This document shows, piece by piece, positions 1-7,709 of a DNA stretch of 20,992 nt. The notes beneath the pieces are model-generated. The model ran no database searches. It saw only the letters and a program-made list of their open reading frames with translations, and was not told the DNA's origin. The translations under genes and the position numbers were made by a program. Source of the stretch: an uncultured Bacteroidales bacterium (GTDB lineage: Bacteria > Bacteroidota > Bacteroidia > Bacteroidales > UBA932); contig CAMKTW010000005.1 of NCBI GenBank assembly GCA_946415795.1, positions 1-20,992 on the forward strand, written 5' to 3'. The first letter of the stretch is position 1; each line of letters begins with the position of its first letter.

Positions 1-183
1 ATAGAACCCGGTAGTCTTCTTGTCGATGGGGTACGCCAGTTTGCGCAGGCCCCAGTCCTCTTCATACACGATCTCACCACCGTTGCTTGTGATAAGGCTC
101 GAGTACTTAGCAGCCGCTTCCTTCATCTGGCTTTCAGACAAAATGGGAGTTGCAATGAAAACGGTTTCGTACTGTTTGATCAT
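1..183 (-). CDS. rpsF: 30S ribosomal protein S6, N-terminal part (runs off the window)
   Basis: Reading the minus strand from the ATG at 183-181 gives 61 codons open to the window edge, starting MIKQYETVFIATPILSESQ and continuing with a stretch containing EEDWGLRKLAYPIDKK. This is the well-known start of ribosomal protein S6, including the conserved WGLRKLAYPI segment of its RNA-binding core. S6 sits on the 30S platform and binds S18 and 16S rRNA. The rest of the gene, and probably rpsR and rplI, lie outside the window. A good Bacteroidetes promoter lies about 37 bp upstream. The gene is divergent from a small LysR-type gene. It was not among the long reading frames because it is cut by the window edge. 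The family call is by recognition of conserved residues. Confidence 0.93.
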   Translation of the reverse strand, partial: MIKQYETVFIATPILSESQMKEAAAKYSSLITSNGGEIVYEEDWGLRKLAYPIDKKTTGFY

Positions 184-219
184 TTTGTTAGTTGTTAATA
201 GTGTGTCTAATAAGGGCTG

Positions 220-249
220 CAAAGATATAACTTTTTCGCCAAAAAGCAA
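220..249 (-). promoter_or_regulatory. Bacteroidetes-type promoter of rpsF
   Basis: On the minus strand, TTGC at 249-246 is followed after 18 nt by TATCTTTG at 227-220, a full match to the Bacteroidetes -7 element TAnnTTTG with a good partial -33 element. Transcription would start near 213, giving a leader of about 30 nt before the rpsF ATG at 183. Confidence 0.7.
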
Positions 250-259
250 CTTTTATTTG

Positions 260-267
260 TATCTTTA
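260..267 (+). promoter_or_regulatory. possible -7 element of the LysR-type gene
   Basis: TATCTTTA matches five of the six fixed bases of TAnnTTTG. No convincing -33 element lies 18-20 nt upstream. The box ends 7 nt before the chosen ATG at 275, so the transcript would start at or very near the start codon and be leaderless or nearly so. It faces the rpsF promoter, and the two -33 regions overlap in the same 40 bp. Confidence 0.4.
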
Positions 268-274
268 CAGTGCA

Positions 275-526
275 ATGACAGACAAGCGTCTTCTGACATT
301 CACCACCCTGGCGGGATGCCTCAGCTTCAGCGAAACCGCAAAGCGGCTGGGGGTGACCCAACCCGCCGTCACCAAACACATCGCCGCTCTCGAGTCGGAG
401 ATCGGTGCGGCACTGTTCGTTCGATACGGCCGCAGCGTGGCCCTTACCGACAAGGGGCGCGAACTGCAGAGGCTGGCCATCAAAATCCTTGAGGGCTATT
501 CTGAGATTGAGATTATTAAGGAGTAA
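275..526 (+). CDS. LysR-type winged-helix DNA-binding protein, HTH domain only
   Basis: The 83-residue product starts MTDKRLLTFTTLA. It carries the typical LysR N-terminal winged helix: SFSETAKRLGVTQPAVTKHI as the helix-turn-helix (residues 17-36), then ALESEIGAALFVR and GRSVALTDKGREL as wing and linker start. A full LysR regulator has about 300 residues; here the frame stops at 526 within the linker helix, so the whole effector-binding domain is absent. The frame stays open upstream to position 20, but that would run antisense through rpsF and its promoter, and the extra residues do not look like protein; the start at 275 directly precedes the domain. It ends 2 nt from the end of the convergent protease B gene. 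It may be a functional stand-alone regulator (known in Bacteroidetes) or a remnant. Confidence 0.7.
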   Translation: MTDKRLLTFTTLAGCLSFSETAKRLGVTQPAVTKHIAALESEIGAALFVRYGRSVALTDKGRELQRLAIKILEGYSEIEIIKE

Positions 527-528
527 CC

Positions 529-2298
529 TTAATCACCGGCTCTCTCGGAGCCGAACACAAACTCCACTGTTTTTACATCATCCCCCTTGGTAAGGGTGAG
601 AAAGTACGACCCTTTCTCATACTTACCAGTATCTATCAAAAGAAGCCCTTCTTCAAAAGATACCCCCCAGGGGCAGGGAGCGCCCCATTCATCCAGCAGA
701 GTCCATCCGGCGCCGGGCTTGGTAGAAATCTTCAGCATACCGCTTGCGGCAATGTATATGAACGATGTGGCCTCTTCCAGACTCACGGCATCGGCAATGG
801 GTATCTGAGCCGCATCGCCCCGCTCGATGTCGGCGTGGATAAATGTCCATTCAGGAGTAACGGAAGAGCGATACCAGAGGCAAATGCAGTCGCCCGGCAG
901 AATGGGCCCGGTTATCAGGCAGTCGTGGTAGTTTAACCGGTAACCCCTTCTGGGTTGGAGGGTTAACCTATCAGTGAAAAGTATCTCCCCCATAGTACCG
1001 TCACGATGCTTCACGGCGAGGACAACTTCGCCATTAAAAGGGCGTTTGGATGCATTCACAAGGTAAGTGCAGCTGGCTTCAAACGGCACCCCCCGGCGGA
1101 ACACAGTTTCGGGAGAGGTCAAACCTTCGGATGCACCGTTGCTGGATATGAGCAAGTCGTCTGCAGCTGCGCCGCCGGCGTCAGGCTTAAGGTTAAAAAA
1201 GGCGGTGTGTGATTGGGTGTACCGGGCAAAGTCGGGCATTGTGAAATAGCCGTTGCCACGGCCGCCCCACCCCCAGTTAATGTGAAACTGGTCGCGGCCG
1301 CAATAGCCGTCCACCACAAAGGCGTGGCCGCTTGTACCGTTGCTGGCAGTGTAAATTAAAGGACCCGTGGTGTTTATATTGTCAACAAGGAGATCGCACC
1401 ATTCATCGTTATCATAGAAACTGTGGGATAGCCGGACGGCTCCTGCATCATATCCGTAATGTGCAACAAGGCCATCGTACAGATCATCTGCATAGGCGGT
1501 GGTAAGTGAAATACCATACACTGAACGTACCATCACCCCGGTCTCGAAAAGCAGCTGCGCCACGGCCTCTATGGCAGAAGCCGGGGTAGCATCGTCCAAC
1601 ATCAGGGGCATCTCTTCCCAATTGTATGTGTGTCCCAGGGTTATAGGCTCTACGCTCTGTGATGCCCCGCTTGTGTCGGTGTAAACATAACCGGGCAACA
1701 CTCCATTGCCAGCCTCAGGCCACCTGTGGTAACGCATTACTATAGCCGCAACCAGCGCTACACACCCGGCCATCGAGCCGTTGGGGCAAAAGAGGTTATA
1801 GGGCGCCTCCTGATCCCACGACGCAGTCTCAAGTAACCGGGAACTGCCGGAATAAAGCATCTGACGGCCCGTTGATAACTCCGCCCACCCCTCTGCCGCG
1901 CCACGCTGCGCTCCGAGCCGGCCGCTGCGTATATCATCCACAATTCCACCCCACATATCCAGCCAGGCGGACATACTACCGGGCATTTTGTCAAAAGAGA
2001 TTCCGCCTCCCTCAGGGGCCCACCCTATCACCGGCTGCAGACGGTCGTCACCCGCGACGATTACGAAACCTCCCCGCCGGGTACCATAAATATAATAAGG
2101 AGGTAATTCCGTTGCCCCCTTTGTGAGGGTGCGGGAATCATTCAACAAGGCAACCTGCTCGAAGCGTCCGGTGCGGGCCGTAAGATATTGCCGTGCCACA
2201 GCCTCCGCCACAGCAGGCTCCACCTGGGCGGCAAATGCACGGCAGCAGATGGACAGCCACAGGACAGCTATGAAAATAATTTTTCTTGCGACAGACAT
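529..2298 (-). CDS. secreted C10 (streptopain-type) cysteine protease, protease B
   Basis: The 589-residue protein has a signal peptide (about 1-24, ending CRAFAA), then a streptopain-type propeptide with YYIYGTRRGGFVIVAGDDR (about 68-86). The peptidase domain follows, with predicted catalytic Cys179 in SMAGCVALVAAIVMRYHRWP, catalytic His325 in GHAFVVDGY, and HINWGWGG at 339-346 as in SpeB. A beta-rich C-terminal region ends GSYFLTLTKGDDVKTVEFVF, resembling type IX secretion sorting domains. It shares its layout with proteases A and C but diverges most: it lacks the Cys found four residues before the catalytic Cys in those two. Its ATG directly abuts the TAG of the BACON lipoprotein gene, so translation is probably coupled. 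It is last in the protease A-lipoprotein-protease B operon and has no partner in the right arm. The family assignment is firm; the substrate is unknown. Confidence 0.9.
   Translation of the reverse strand: MSVARKIIFIAVLWLSICCRAFAAQVEPAVAEAVARQYLTARTGRFEQVALLNDSRTLTKGATELPPYYIYGTRRGGFVIVAGDDRLQPVIGWAPEGGGISFDKMPGSMSAWLDMWGGIVDDIRSGRLGAQRGAAEGWAELSTGRQMLYSGSSRLLETASWDQEAPYNLFCPNGSMAGCVALVAAIVMRYHRWPEAGNGVLPGYVYTDTSGASQSVEPITLGHTYNWEEMPLMLDDATPASAIEAVAQLLFETGVMVRSVYGISLTTAYADDLYDGLVAHYGYDAGAVRLSHSFYDNDEWCDLLVDNINTTGPLIYTASNGTSGHAFVVDGYCGRDQFHINWGWGGRGNGYFTMPDFARYTQSHTAFFNLKPDAGGAAADDLLISSNGASEGLTSPETVFRRGVPFEASCTYLVNASKRPFNGEVVLAVKHRDGTMGEILFTDRLTLQPRRGYRLNYHDCLITGPILPGDCICLWYRSSVTPEWTFIHADIERGDAAQIPIADAVSLEEATSFIYIAASGMLKISTKPGAGWTLLDEWGAPCPWGVSFEEGLLLIDTGKYEKGSYFLTLTKGDDVKTVEFVFGSERAGD
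537..553. terminator. weak hairpin at the convergent gene ends
   Basis: CGGCTC at 537-542 pairs with GAGCCG at 548-553 around a 5-nt loop. It lies 11 bp past the LysR-type stop codon and inside the last codons of protease B. There is no T-tract on either strand, so termination activity is doubtful. Confidence 0.25.
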
Positions 2299-3138
2299 CT
2301 AGAAGGATGTCAGGTCCACCTTTTTGACGCCGACCATATCGGGCATAGAAACAGAAGCCGCCTGGGTAGCCTCCACGCGAACCTCGTGCAGGCCGTCACC
2401 CGTATATGAGTGTATCAATCCGTTATCGTAAACCTCAGAAGAGCCGTCACCCCAGAAAACGGTCGCACTCATTCCAAAGCCCAATAGCTCGGGAACCTTG
2501 AAGCGAGCAAGGTCGTGAACCACTGTGAAAGACTGCGGACGCCCCGCCTGCATAACATAAATCTCTGACACTGCTGCGCCGTCGCAAGTAAATCTAAGGG
2601 TGGCCTCCCGGAGGGAGTAGGTCTCGTTCTCTTCCAGTGAGAGCGTCACCTTAGCGGTTCTCATACCTTTGGTACTCAGCACCTTGAGCCAGGATTCAGA
2701 CGAATTGACCTCTACCTCGAAATCCACATTAGTACTTATCTCAATCTCCGCGATCTGAGATTCACAGCCAAAAGATATCTCTTTCCCCTCCACTGGAATA
2801 ACCATCGGCTTGAGGCGCTGGACTACCTTCACTGTCTGCACCGCCGATTCGCAGGTCACAGTCACACTGCCCTCACGCGCGTCGGGAAGCGTATTCCCGG
2901 AGACAACGATACTGAGCACAGTCTGGTCTGCCTCACCCGATTTTGTAACGACGCGTATCCAGTCTGTGTCACTTTCTGCACTCCAGGAGTAGTTTGCATT
3001 TACAGTCAGTTGCACCGTGCCGCCATCTGAAGACACCTCGCAGGTAGCGGGAGATACCGTGAGCGAAGGGGCTTTCTTGCAGGAAACACTCATCGTCAGC
3101 ACTGCCCAGAGGGCACCTATTACAATTATCTTTTTCAT
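2299..3138 (-). CDS. BACON-domain surface lipoprotein (left copy)
   Basis: The 279-residue product begins with a lipoprotein signal (MKKIIVIGALWAVLTMSVSC, lipid-accepting Cys20). Two BACON-like Ig domains follow (about 25-110 and 112-200), recognisable from SLTVSPATCEVSSDGGTVQL, YSWSAESDTDWIRV and the repeated V.V.Q strand ends. A third beta region (about 200-279) has a PKD-like FWGDGSSEV and LIHSYTG core and ends KKVDLTSF. BACON domains occur in Bacteroidales surface proteins, commonly beside enzymes. Its ATG overlaps the protease A stop (ATGA), and its stop abuts the protease B start, so it is embedded between two proteases. The right-arm gene at 19157 is a paralogue of identical length. 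It may hold substrate or enzyme at the cell surface, or act as a protease inhibitor or chaperone; neither is shown by sequence. Confidence 0.85.
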   Translation of the reverse strand: MKKIIVIGALWAVLTMSVSCKKAPSLTVSPATCEVSSDGGTVQLTVNANYSWSAESDTDWIRVVTKSGEADQTVLSIVVSGNTLPDAREGSVTVTCESAVQTVKVVQRLKPMVIPVEGKEISFGCESQIAEIEISTNVDFEVEVNSSESWLKVLSTKGMRTAKVTLSLEENETYSLREATLRFTCDGAAVSEIYVMQAGRPQSFTVVHDLARFKVPELLGFGMSATVFWGDGSSEVYDNGLIHSYTGDGLHEVRVEATQAASVSMPDMVGVKKVDLTSF

Positions 3139-4922
3139 AGAACCTCCTTTGAACCAAATACAAATTCTACCGACATACTGTCATTCTCACCTTTAGTAAG
3201 GGTTATGAAATATGACCCGCCCGGGAACTGTTTAGTCTGAATGGTGAGTTCACCATTCGCAAATTCGATACCCTCAGTATATAGGGTACCAGAAGCATCC
3301 GCAACAGTCCACTGGGCATCTTTCTTTGTGCTAATCACCAAATTGCCGGAACTGGAGGTGTAGCGGAACGATGTCGCCTCATCCAAATACAAAGCATCTG
3401 CGATGGGTATCTCATAGGGTGTGCCGTCTTCTTTATTACCGGAGACTAAAGTCAACTCGGGATTGTTTTCCGATTTAAAGAAAAGACAGATACGGTCCCC
3501 GATCTGGGGCTGCTCTGTCAGCACACAATCATCACTGACAATGCCTATCCCTGCAAGCGACTCCAGGGTAAACAGTTCATCCTCCTCCCCTTCTCCATCG
3601 TCAATCACCTCGCCCAGGCTGCCGTCACGGTGTACCACAGCAAGCACAAACCGTCCCGTAACGGTGTGATTGGTGAGGTTGTAAACGTACATACAGGATA
3701 TATTGAACGGCTCTCCTACCTTGAACTCACTTGTTGAACTGGTAAGGCCTTTCCCAACTCCGTTGCCATCTAAAAAGAGGAGGTCCTTTACGTTGCCGCC
3801 CTCATCCTTCTTTATGCCAAGAATTGCAGAATTGTACAGCTTATAGTCATCAAAATCGGGAAATGTGAAAAAGCCGTTGCCTCTTCCGCCCCAGCCCCAG
3901 TTGATGCTGAACTGACCCTTTGTGTTGTAGCCGTCCAGGACAAAGGCATGACCTCCTTCCTTTGCAGAAGAACCGGAATAGACAATCGGTCCAACCTTGT
4001 CAAGATTGTCCATAAGCATCCCGGTCCATTCCCCGTATGTGTAATAGGGCAGATAATAGTCTGCCATAGATGCGTCGTAAGAGAAATTACGGGGCAGAAC
4101 ATCTACTATGTCGCTGGTGTAAGCGCCGGTCCCCCCGGGATTGTATTGTGACTGCAGGGCGATACCTACATCTGCAATCAGGCGGGCAACCTGCTCCTTC
4201 GCCAACTCGTCATCGTCGTAGGAATGCAACACCATAGGCATTGCATCCCAATCATAGACATTCCCCAAAGACAATTCCGGCACCATACGGGGCGTGCCGT
4301 CGTCATCTTGATAATAATACTCAGGGAGCACTCCTGTGCCAGACTGAGGCCATTTGTGATAGCGCATAACGATGGCTGTCGCCACGGCAGTACAGCCCGC
4401 CGCGCACGGCTTGCCATCTACCTGAGGGCAATACGTGTCAAACGGTCTCTCCTGATTCCATTTGGCCGTTTCGTACTGTTTCTCAGTGGCATACATAGGG
4501 ATGCGGCCCATCTCGAACGATTCCCACTCCTGCCGGGCCCCCACCTGGGGCAGCTGAACGCCGTTGCGGATTCGTTCGAGCGCATCGGACCACATACTGA
4601 GCCACGAGCGGAGGTTATCAGGGATATCATCCCCGCTGATATCGCCCGATGCAGACCAGCCTATGACCGGAGTCAGCCTGTCGTCTGCGGAGGTAATGAC
4701 AAACCCGCCGCGGTCGCCCTTGAATATATAATAGGCAGGCTCGGATGTCACCGACCTGGTGAGCACCTCGGGCTCCGCCACCTGCGTCAAAGTGCGGGAC
4801 CAGCAACCCTGCGCCGACAATACATTGCCGGCCATACGCTTTGCCCTGTCGGGCGGCACTGTCTCCGCCGCCAGGCATAACGGAGCCAGCAGCAGGACAA
4901 ATAAAATAAAACGTTTAATCAT
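3135..4922 (-). CDS. secreted C10 (streptopain-type) cysteine protease, protease A
   Basis: The 595-residue protein has a signal peptide (MIKRFILFVLLLAPLCLAAE, cleavage near 19). Its SpeB-like propeptide contains YYIFKGDRGGFVITSADDR (about 64-82). The peptidase domain has predicted catalytic Cys177 in PCAAGCTAVATAIVMRYHKW, His325 in GGHAFVLDGY and INWGWGG at 340-346. The C-terminal end, GSYFITLTKGENDSMSVEF, resembles a type IX secretion sorting domain. It is clearly close to protease C: signal peptides and the ETVPP mature start are nearly the same, and both carry an extra Cys four residues before the catalytic one. It opens a three-gene operon with its own promoter, separated from the SusCD operon by a terminator. 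Its TGA overlaps the lipoprotein ATG. It probably supplies peptides for uptake; in streptopain the propeptide keeps the enzyme inactive until it is cleaved. Confidence 0.92.
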   Translation of the reverse strand: MIKRFILFVLLLAPLCLAAETVPPDRAKRMAGNVLSAQGCWSRTLTQVAEPEVLTRSVTSEPAYYIFKGDRGGFVITSADDRLTPVIGWSASGDISGDDIPDNLRSWLSMWSDALERIRNGVQLPQVGARQEWESFEMGRIPMYATEKQYETAKWNQERPFDTYCPQVDGKPCAAGCTAVATAIVMRYHKWPQSGTGVLPEYYYQDDDGTPRMVPELSLGNVYDWDAMPMVLHSYDDDELAKEQVARLIADVGIALQSQYNPGGTGAYTSDIVDVLPRNFSYDASMADYYLPYYTYGEWTGMLMDNLDKVGPIVYSGSSAKEGGHAFVLDGYNTKGQFSINWGWGGRGNGFFTFPDFDDYKLYNSAILGIKKDEGGNVKDLLFLDGNGVGKGLTSSTSEFKVGEPFNISCMYVYNLTNHTVTGRFVLAVVHRDGSLGEVIDDGEGEEDELFTLESLAGIGIVSDDCVLTEQPQIGDRICLFFKSENNPELTLVSGNKEDGTPYEIPIADALYLDEATSFRYTSSSGNLVISTKKDAQWTVADASGTLYTEGIEFANGELTIQTKQFPGGSYFITLTKGENDSMSVEFVFGSKEVL

Positions 4923-4941
4923 CCGGATATTATTACTGCCT

Positions 4942-4949
4942 CAAAGTTA
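4942..4949 (-). promoter_or_regulatory. -7 element of the protease A operon
   Basis: TAACTTTG on the minus strand is a full match to TAnnTTTG, 20 bp before the protease A ATG at 4922, between the terminator of the upstream operon and the gene. No clear -33 TTTG lies at 18-20 nt; that stretch is occupied by a palindrome at 4947-4968. Confidence 0.6.
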
Positions 4950-4968
4950 CAAAAAATTGTTTTTGTAA
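4947..4968. repeat. palindrome overlapping the protease A promoter
   Basis: TTACAAAAA at 4947-4955 is the exact reverse complement of TTTTTGTAA at 4960-4968, with a 4-nt spacer. It covers the place of the -33 element and touches the -7 box, so it is placed as an operator would be. Its left half with one preceding base, GTTACAAAAAA (4946-4956), is identical to the first 11 bases of the right switch repeat at 11802. Confidence 0.5.
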
Positions 4969-4982
4969 TCGTATAAATGAAA

Positions 4983-5010
4983 CGGCCCCCTGCCGGATGG
5001 CAAGGGGCCG
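4983..5010 (-). terminator. terminator of the left SusCD-lipoprotein operon
   Basis: CGGCCCC at 4983-4989 pairs with GGGGCCG at 5004-5010, and inside these TGCC pairs with GGCA around the loop GGAT. The hairpin lies 22 bp past the stop of the accessory lipoprotein (5033). On the minus strand it is followed by a T-rich tail (TTTCATTTATAC). It separates the import genes from the protease operon. Confidence 0.75.
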
Positions 5011-5032
5011 CAACAATTATGAGGTGATAACA

Positions 5033-6016
5033 CTAAAGTTCGGGATAGAAATCCTCGTTGAAGTATATGCGCATTGTCTCACTACCGAAGGAGTAAGGAC
5101 CCCAGCTGGTGCCCCAATAGAAGGTGATATACTCTCTCAGGGTATCAACCTCGCCTTCGCAGCCAACGAGTTCTACGTCATAAGAACCATAACCCGGGTA
5201 GTCGAAGAAGCAGGATTTCTGATCGGGCATAATGATGGTGAAATCCTGAGTGTTGATCCACATATCAAAGTTCATCACACCGAACCAGGTGTTAGGAATA
5301 TCGCAAACGATATGGAGACCAACCAGTTCCTCTGCAGTAACTCCCTTGGGAATCCATTGTGAGTCGGGGAGTTCAGTAACCTGTGTTACAATGGCCTCGC
5401 CGTATCCGTCACCATATTCATTTCCAGAATCGAGCAACTCATAAAGAGCCTTTCCTTTGAAGTTCTCTTTGTGGAACGGAGCAAATGCGGTGTAGGAAAC
5501 GCGATACTGATAGTTGGAGCCATCTTCGAGAAGCCAGGTGAAACGGACATTGTTGAAGCCCATAAGCTCAGACCAGCCATCTACCTGAGTGCCGCTCTTG
5601 AGAGTGTAGCAAGGAGTAAACTCTACACGGTCACCAATCGCAATCGAGGATTGGCCACATTTGCTGAGGACATCCTTGATGTTGACTTTGACCTTTGCAG
5701 GGAAATCGGTAATGCCTTCAGCCACATATGCAGCTGTCTTCTTACCATCGCCGTCGGTGTAAACAGCCATAAGCTGAGCCTCCTTAAACATAGACTTGTC
5801 TCCCTGTAAGTTTTCGGGAATAGAGAGCTCTACCTGATAGTCACCTGCATTGACATCTGTTGAGAGAGTTGTGCTTGTGCCGGCCACCTTAGAGATATTG
5901 ATGATGACACCGCGCTCTACTCCTTCCAGATCATAGGGAAGTTTCTGCTTGTTGCAAGCAGTCAGGGCTATGATGCAGCAGAATACTGCCAATAAACTAG
6001 TATGTTTCATTTTCAT
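5033..6016 (-). CDS. surface lipoprotein in the SusE/SusF position (left arm)
   Basis: The 327-residue product starts with a lipoprotein signal peptide (SLLAVFCCIIALTAC, Cys21). The mature part is acidic and rich in aromatic residues and predicted strands, with no motif I can name; the C-terminal third has clusters such as MNFDMWINTQDF, CFFDYPGYGSYDVEL and YWGTSWGPYSF. It follows susD by 13 nt and precedes the operon terminator. Genes in this position usually encode SusE/SusF-like lipoproteins that bind the imported substrate outside the cell, so a ligand-binding role is inferred from position only. It shows no obvious similarity to the gene in the same position of the right arm, which would suit two import systems with different ligands. 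The start could be Met1 or Met3. Confidence 0.75.
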   Translation of the reverse strand: MKMKHTSLLAVFCCIIALTACNKQKLPYDLEGVERGVIINISKVAGTSTTLSTDVNAGDYQVELSIPENLQGDKSMFKEAQLMAVYTDGDGKKTAAYVAEGITDFPAKVKVNIKDVLSKCGQSSIAIGDRVEFTPCYTLKSGTQVDGWSELMGFNNVRFTWLLEDGSNYQYRVSYTAFAPFHKENFKGKALYELLDSGNEYGDGYGEAIVTQVTELPDSQWIPKGVTAEELVGLHIVCDIPNTWFGVMNFDMWINTQDFTIIMPDQKSCFFDYPGYGSYDVELVGCEGEVDTLREYITFYWGTSWGPYSFGSETMRIYFNEDFYPEL

Positions 6017-6029
6017 CTGTCTTTATTGA

Positions 6030-7697
6030 TTATTTATCCCAGAAGACAACTTTGCTGCTGACAACACGACCATTGTTGGTAATGTTCGGGTTGACGTCAA
6101 TTTCTCCCTGGGGATACCACATAACGCGGGGATAAGCCAGAATAGTGACAAGGTTATACGGAGTCAGCTCGGGCTTAGCTTCCACTGTCTGCGCATAAGG
6201 GGTATAGGCCATGTTCCTATCGTCACCCTTGAAGAGGATGGGATAACCGGTACGGCGGATATCGTTGTATGCCTCTACGGGGTTGTAGAAGTTTGCAATC
6301 CACTTCTGAGTCATCACGATTTCCATCTTCTTGGCAGCATTTGCAGCTTCAAAGCGTGAGAGAACGTTGTTGATGAATATAGTTGCAGCGTCCGCACTGA
6401 TCATAGGGCAGGAAGCATCAGCAGCCTTGCAAACGGTGTTCACGTGGGTAAGTGAAGAAGCGATGCCTTTTTCGAGAAGAGCCGCTGCATCGCCGTTAGT
6501 TTCGCCTGCAAGCACGAGCTCAGCCTTCATAAACGGAACCGAGTATGCCAGCAGCATCTTGTCGGGAGCTATACCTGTGCCGTCCTTTGCGCCGATGGCA
6601 CCACCTTTGCCGGCATCATACTTACCACCTACGGGGTAGATACCTACGCAGGTCATAACGCTCTCCTGAGTATTGGAGGTGTAACCGGAGTTGGAGCCAA
6701 GCATAATGGAGATAAACGCACCGTCACGATAGTCGGTCGGGTTGAGAGCATCCTTGTCTGCGGTAGCCTGGTTGTAATAGTAGTAAGGGATACGAGGGTC
6801 AACGATGCCCTTGAAGGGGTTCTCCTTGAAGTTGTAGCTCTTACCGTTCAGGATCTCATAGAACCAGGGGCTGATCCATACAGACTTCTGACCACCCTGG
6901 TACTCGTCAACATAACCTGAGTTACGCTCGTCGCTGGGGGTAGTAGCGGTTGAGTGAGGGAACTGGAGGTCCTCACCGTCTTTAAGGAAGGCATCCTCAG
7001 CCAGCAGGCCGTCAAGCTCGCTCTTCCAGCCTTCGATCTCGCCCTTTACAAGGCGGCTCTGAACCAGGAGCTTAAGCTTAAGGGTATTGGCAGCGTGAAG
7101 CCACTTGGTTACGTCACCCTTGTAGAACAGGTCGTTTGCACCGGGTTTCAGATTGTTGGAAGCCTCGGGATTCTTGAGGTCGGCGATAGCCTTATTGAGG
7201 CTCTTGAGCAGATCATTGTAGATAAAGGCTCCCTGATCCGGCTTTGGCTCGGTGAAATCTGTATTGTTAGCCTCGGTGTAAGGGACATCACCCCAGAGGT
7301 CAACCATATTCATATAGACATACGCACGGAGGATACGGCCGATGGAAGCGTAGATTGCATTGCCGTTGGCATCACCATCTTCTATGAGCTTGTCGCAGTT
7401 CTTAATAGAAAATTGGTAAGCCTGATCCCAGGTATTGCCCAGGGTGGAGTAGCTTGCGTTCAGTGAATAATTGTCCACTTCACGACTGCAGGTGTGATGG
7501 GTATAAGAAGAGAAGTTGGCATTGAGATAATACCCTTCTGAGAAGTTGATGCCAACTTCGTATTCTGCTGCAGTAAGCAACTGCTCAACATCGAGCTTGG
7601 TCACTGCATACGGATCTTCGTTGATGTCAAGATTGCAGGATGACAAGCCAAGGGCTGCCACGATTGCAACGAGACCGTAAAATATCTTTCTTTTCAT
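6030..7697 (-). CDS. SusD/RagB-family substrate-binding lipoprotein (left arm)
   Basis: The 555-residue product has a lipoprotein signal (AALGLSSC, Cys21) followed by NLDINEDPYAVTKLDVEQLL, typical of SusD-like proteins of the SusD-like_2 group. Other family features are AYVYMNMVDLWGDVPYTEA (about 110-130) and near the C-terminus WIANFYNPVEAYNDIRRTGY. SusD proteins are helical, TPR-based lids that bind the ligand and close over the SusC pore. The gene begins 12 nt after the susC stop and is followed 13 nt later by the accessory lipoprotein. This subgroup differs from the classical SusD/RagB type in the right arm. RagB-type homologues bind peptides, which fits the neighbouring proteases, but the ligand cannot be read from the sequence. 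Confidence 0.93.
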   Translation of the reverse strand: MKRKIFYGLVAIVAALGLSSCNLDINEDPYAVTKLDVEQLLTAAEYEVGINFSEGYYLNANFSSYTHHTCSREVDNYSLNASYSTLGNTWDQAYQFSIKNCDKLIEDGDANGNAIYASIGRILRAYVYMNMVDLWGDVPYTEANNTDFTEPKPDQGAFIYNDLLKSLNKAIADLKNPEASNNLKPGANDLFYKGDVTKWLHAANTLKLKLLVQSRLVKGEIEGWKSELDGLLAEDAFLKDGEDLQFPHSTATTPSDERNSGYVDEYQGGQKSVWISPWFYEILNGKSYNFKENPFKGIVDPRIPYYYYNQATADKDALNPTDYRDGAFISIMLGSNSGYTSNTQESVMTCVGIYPVGGKYDAGKGGAIGAKDGTGIAPDKMLLAYSVPFMKAELVLAGETNGDAAALLEKGIASSLTHVNTVCKAADASCPMISADAATIFINNVLSRFEAANAAKKMEIVMTQKWIANFYNPVEAYNDIRRTGYPILFKGDDRNMAYTPYAQTVEAKPELTPYNLVTILAYPRVMWYPQGEIDVNPNITNNGRVVSSKVVFWDK

Positions 7698-7709
7698 ACT
7701 GTCGGCAAA

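Noticed and set aside
20..274. 85-residue upstream extension of the LysR-type gene
   Set aside because: It would run antisense through the rpsF start and its promoter and has no family features; the domain begins at the ATG at 275.
4224..4880. 218-residue plus-strand frame opposite protease A
   Set aside because: It lies fully within the protease gene, is rich in Arg and His as expected for a shadow frame, and has no recognisable domain.
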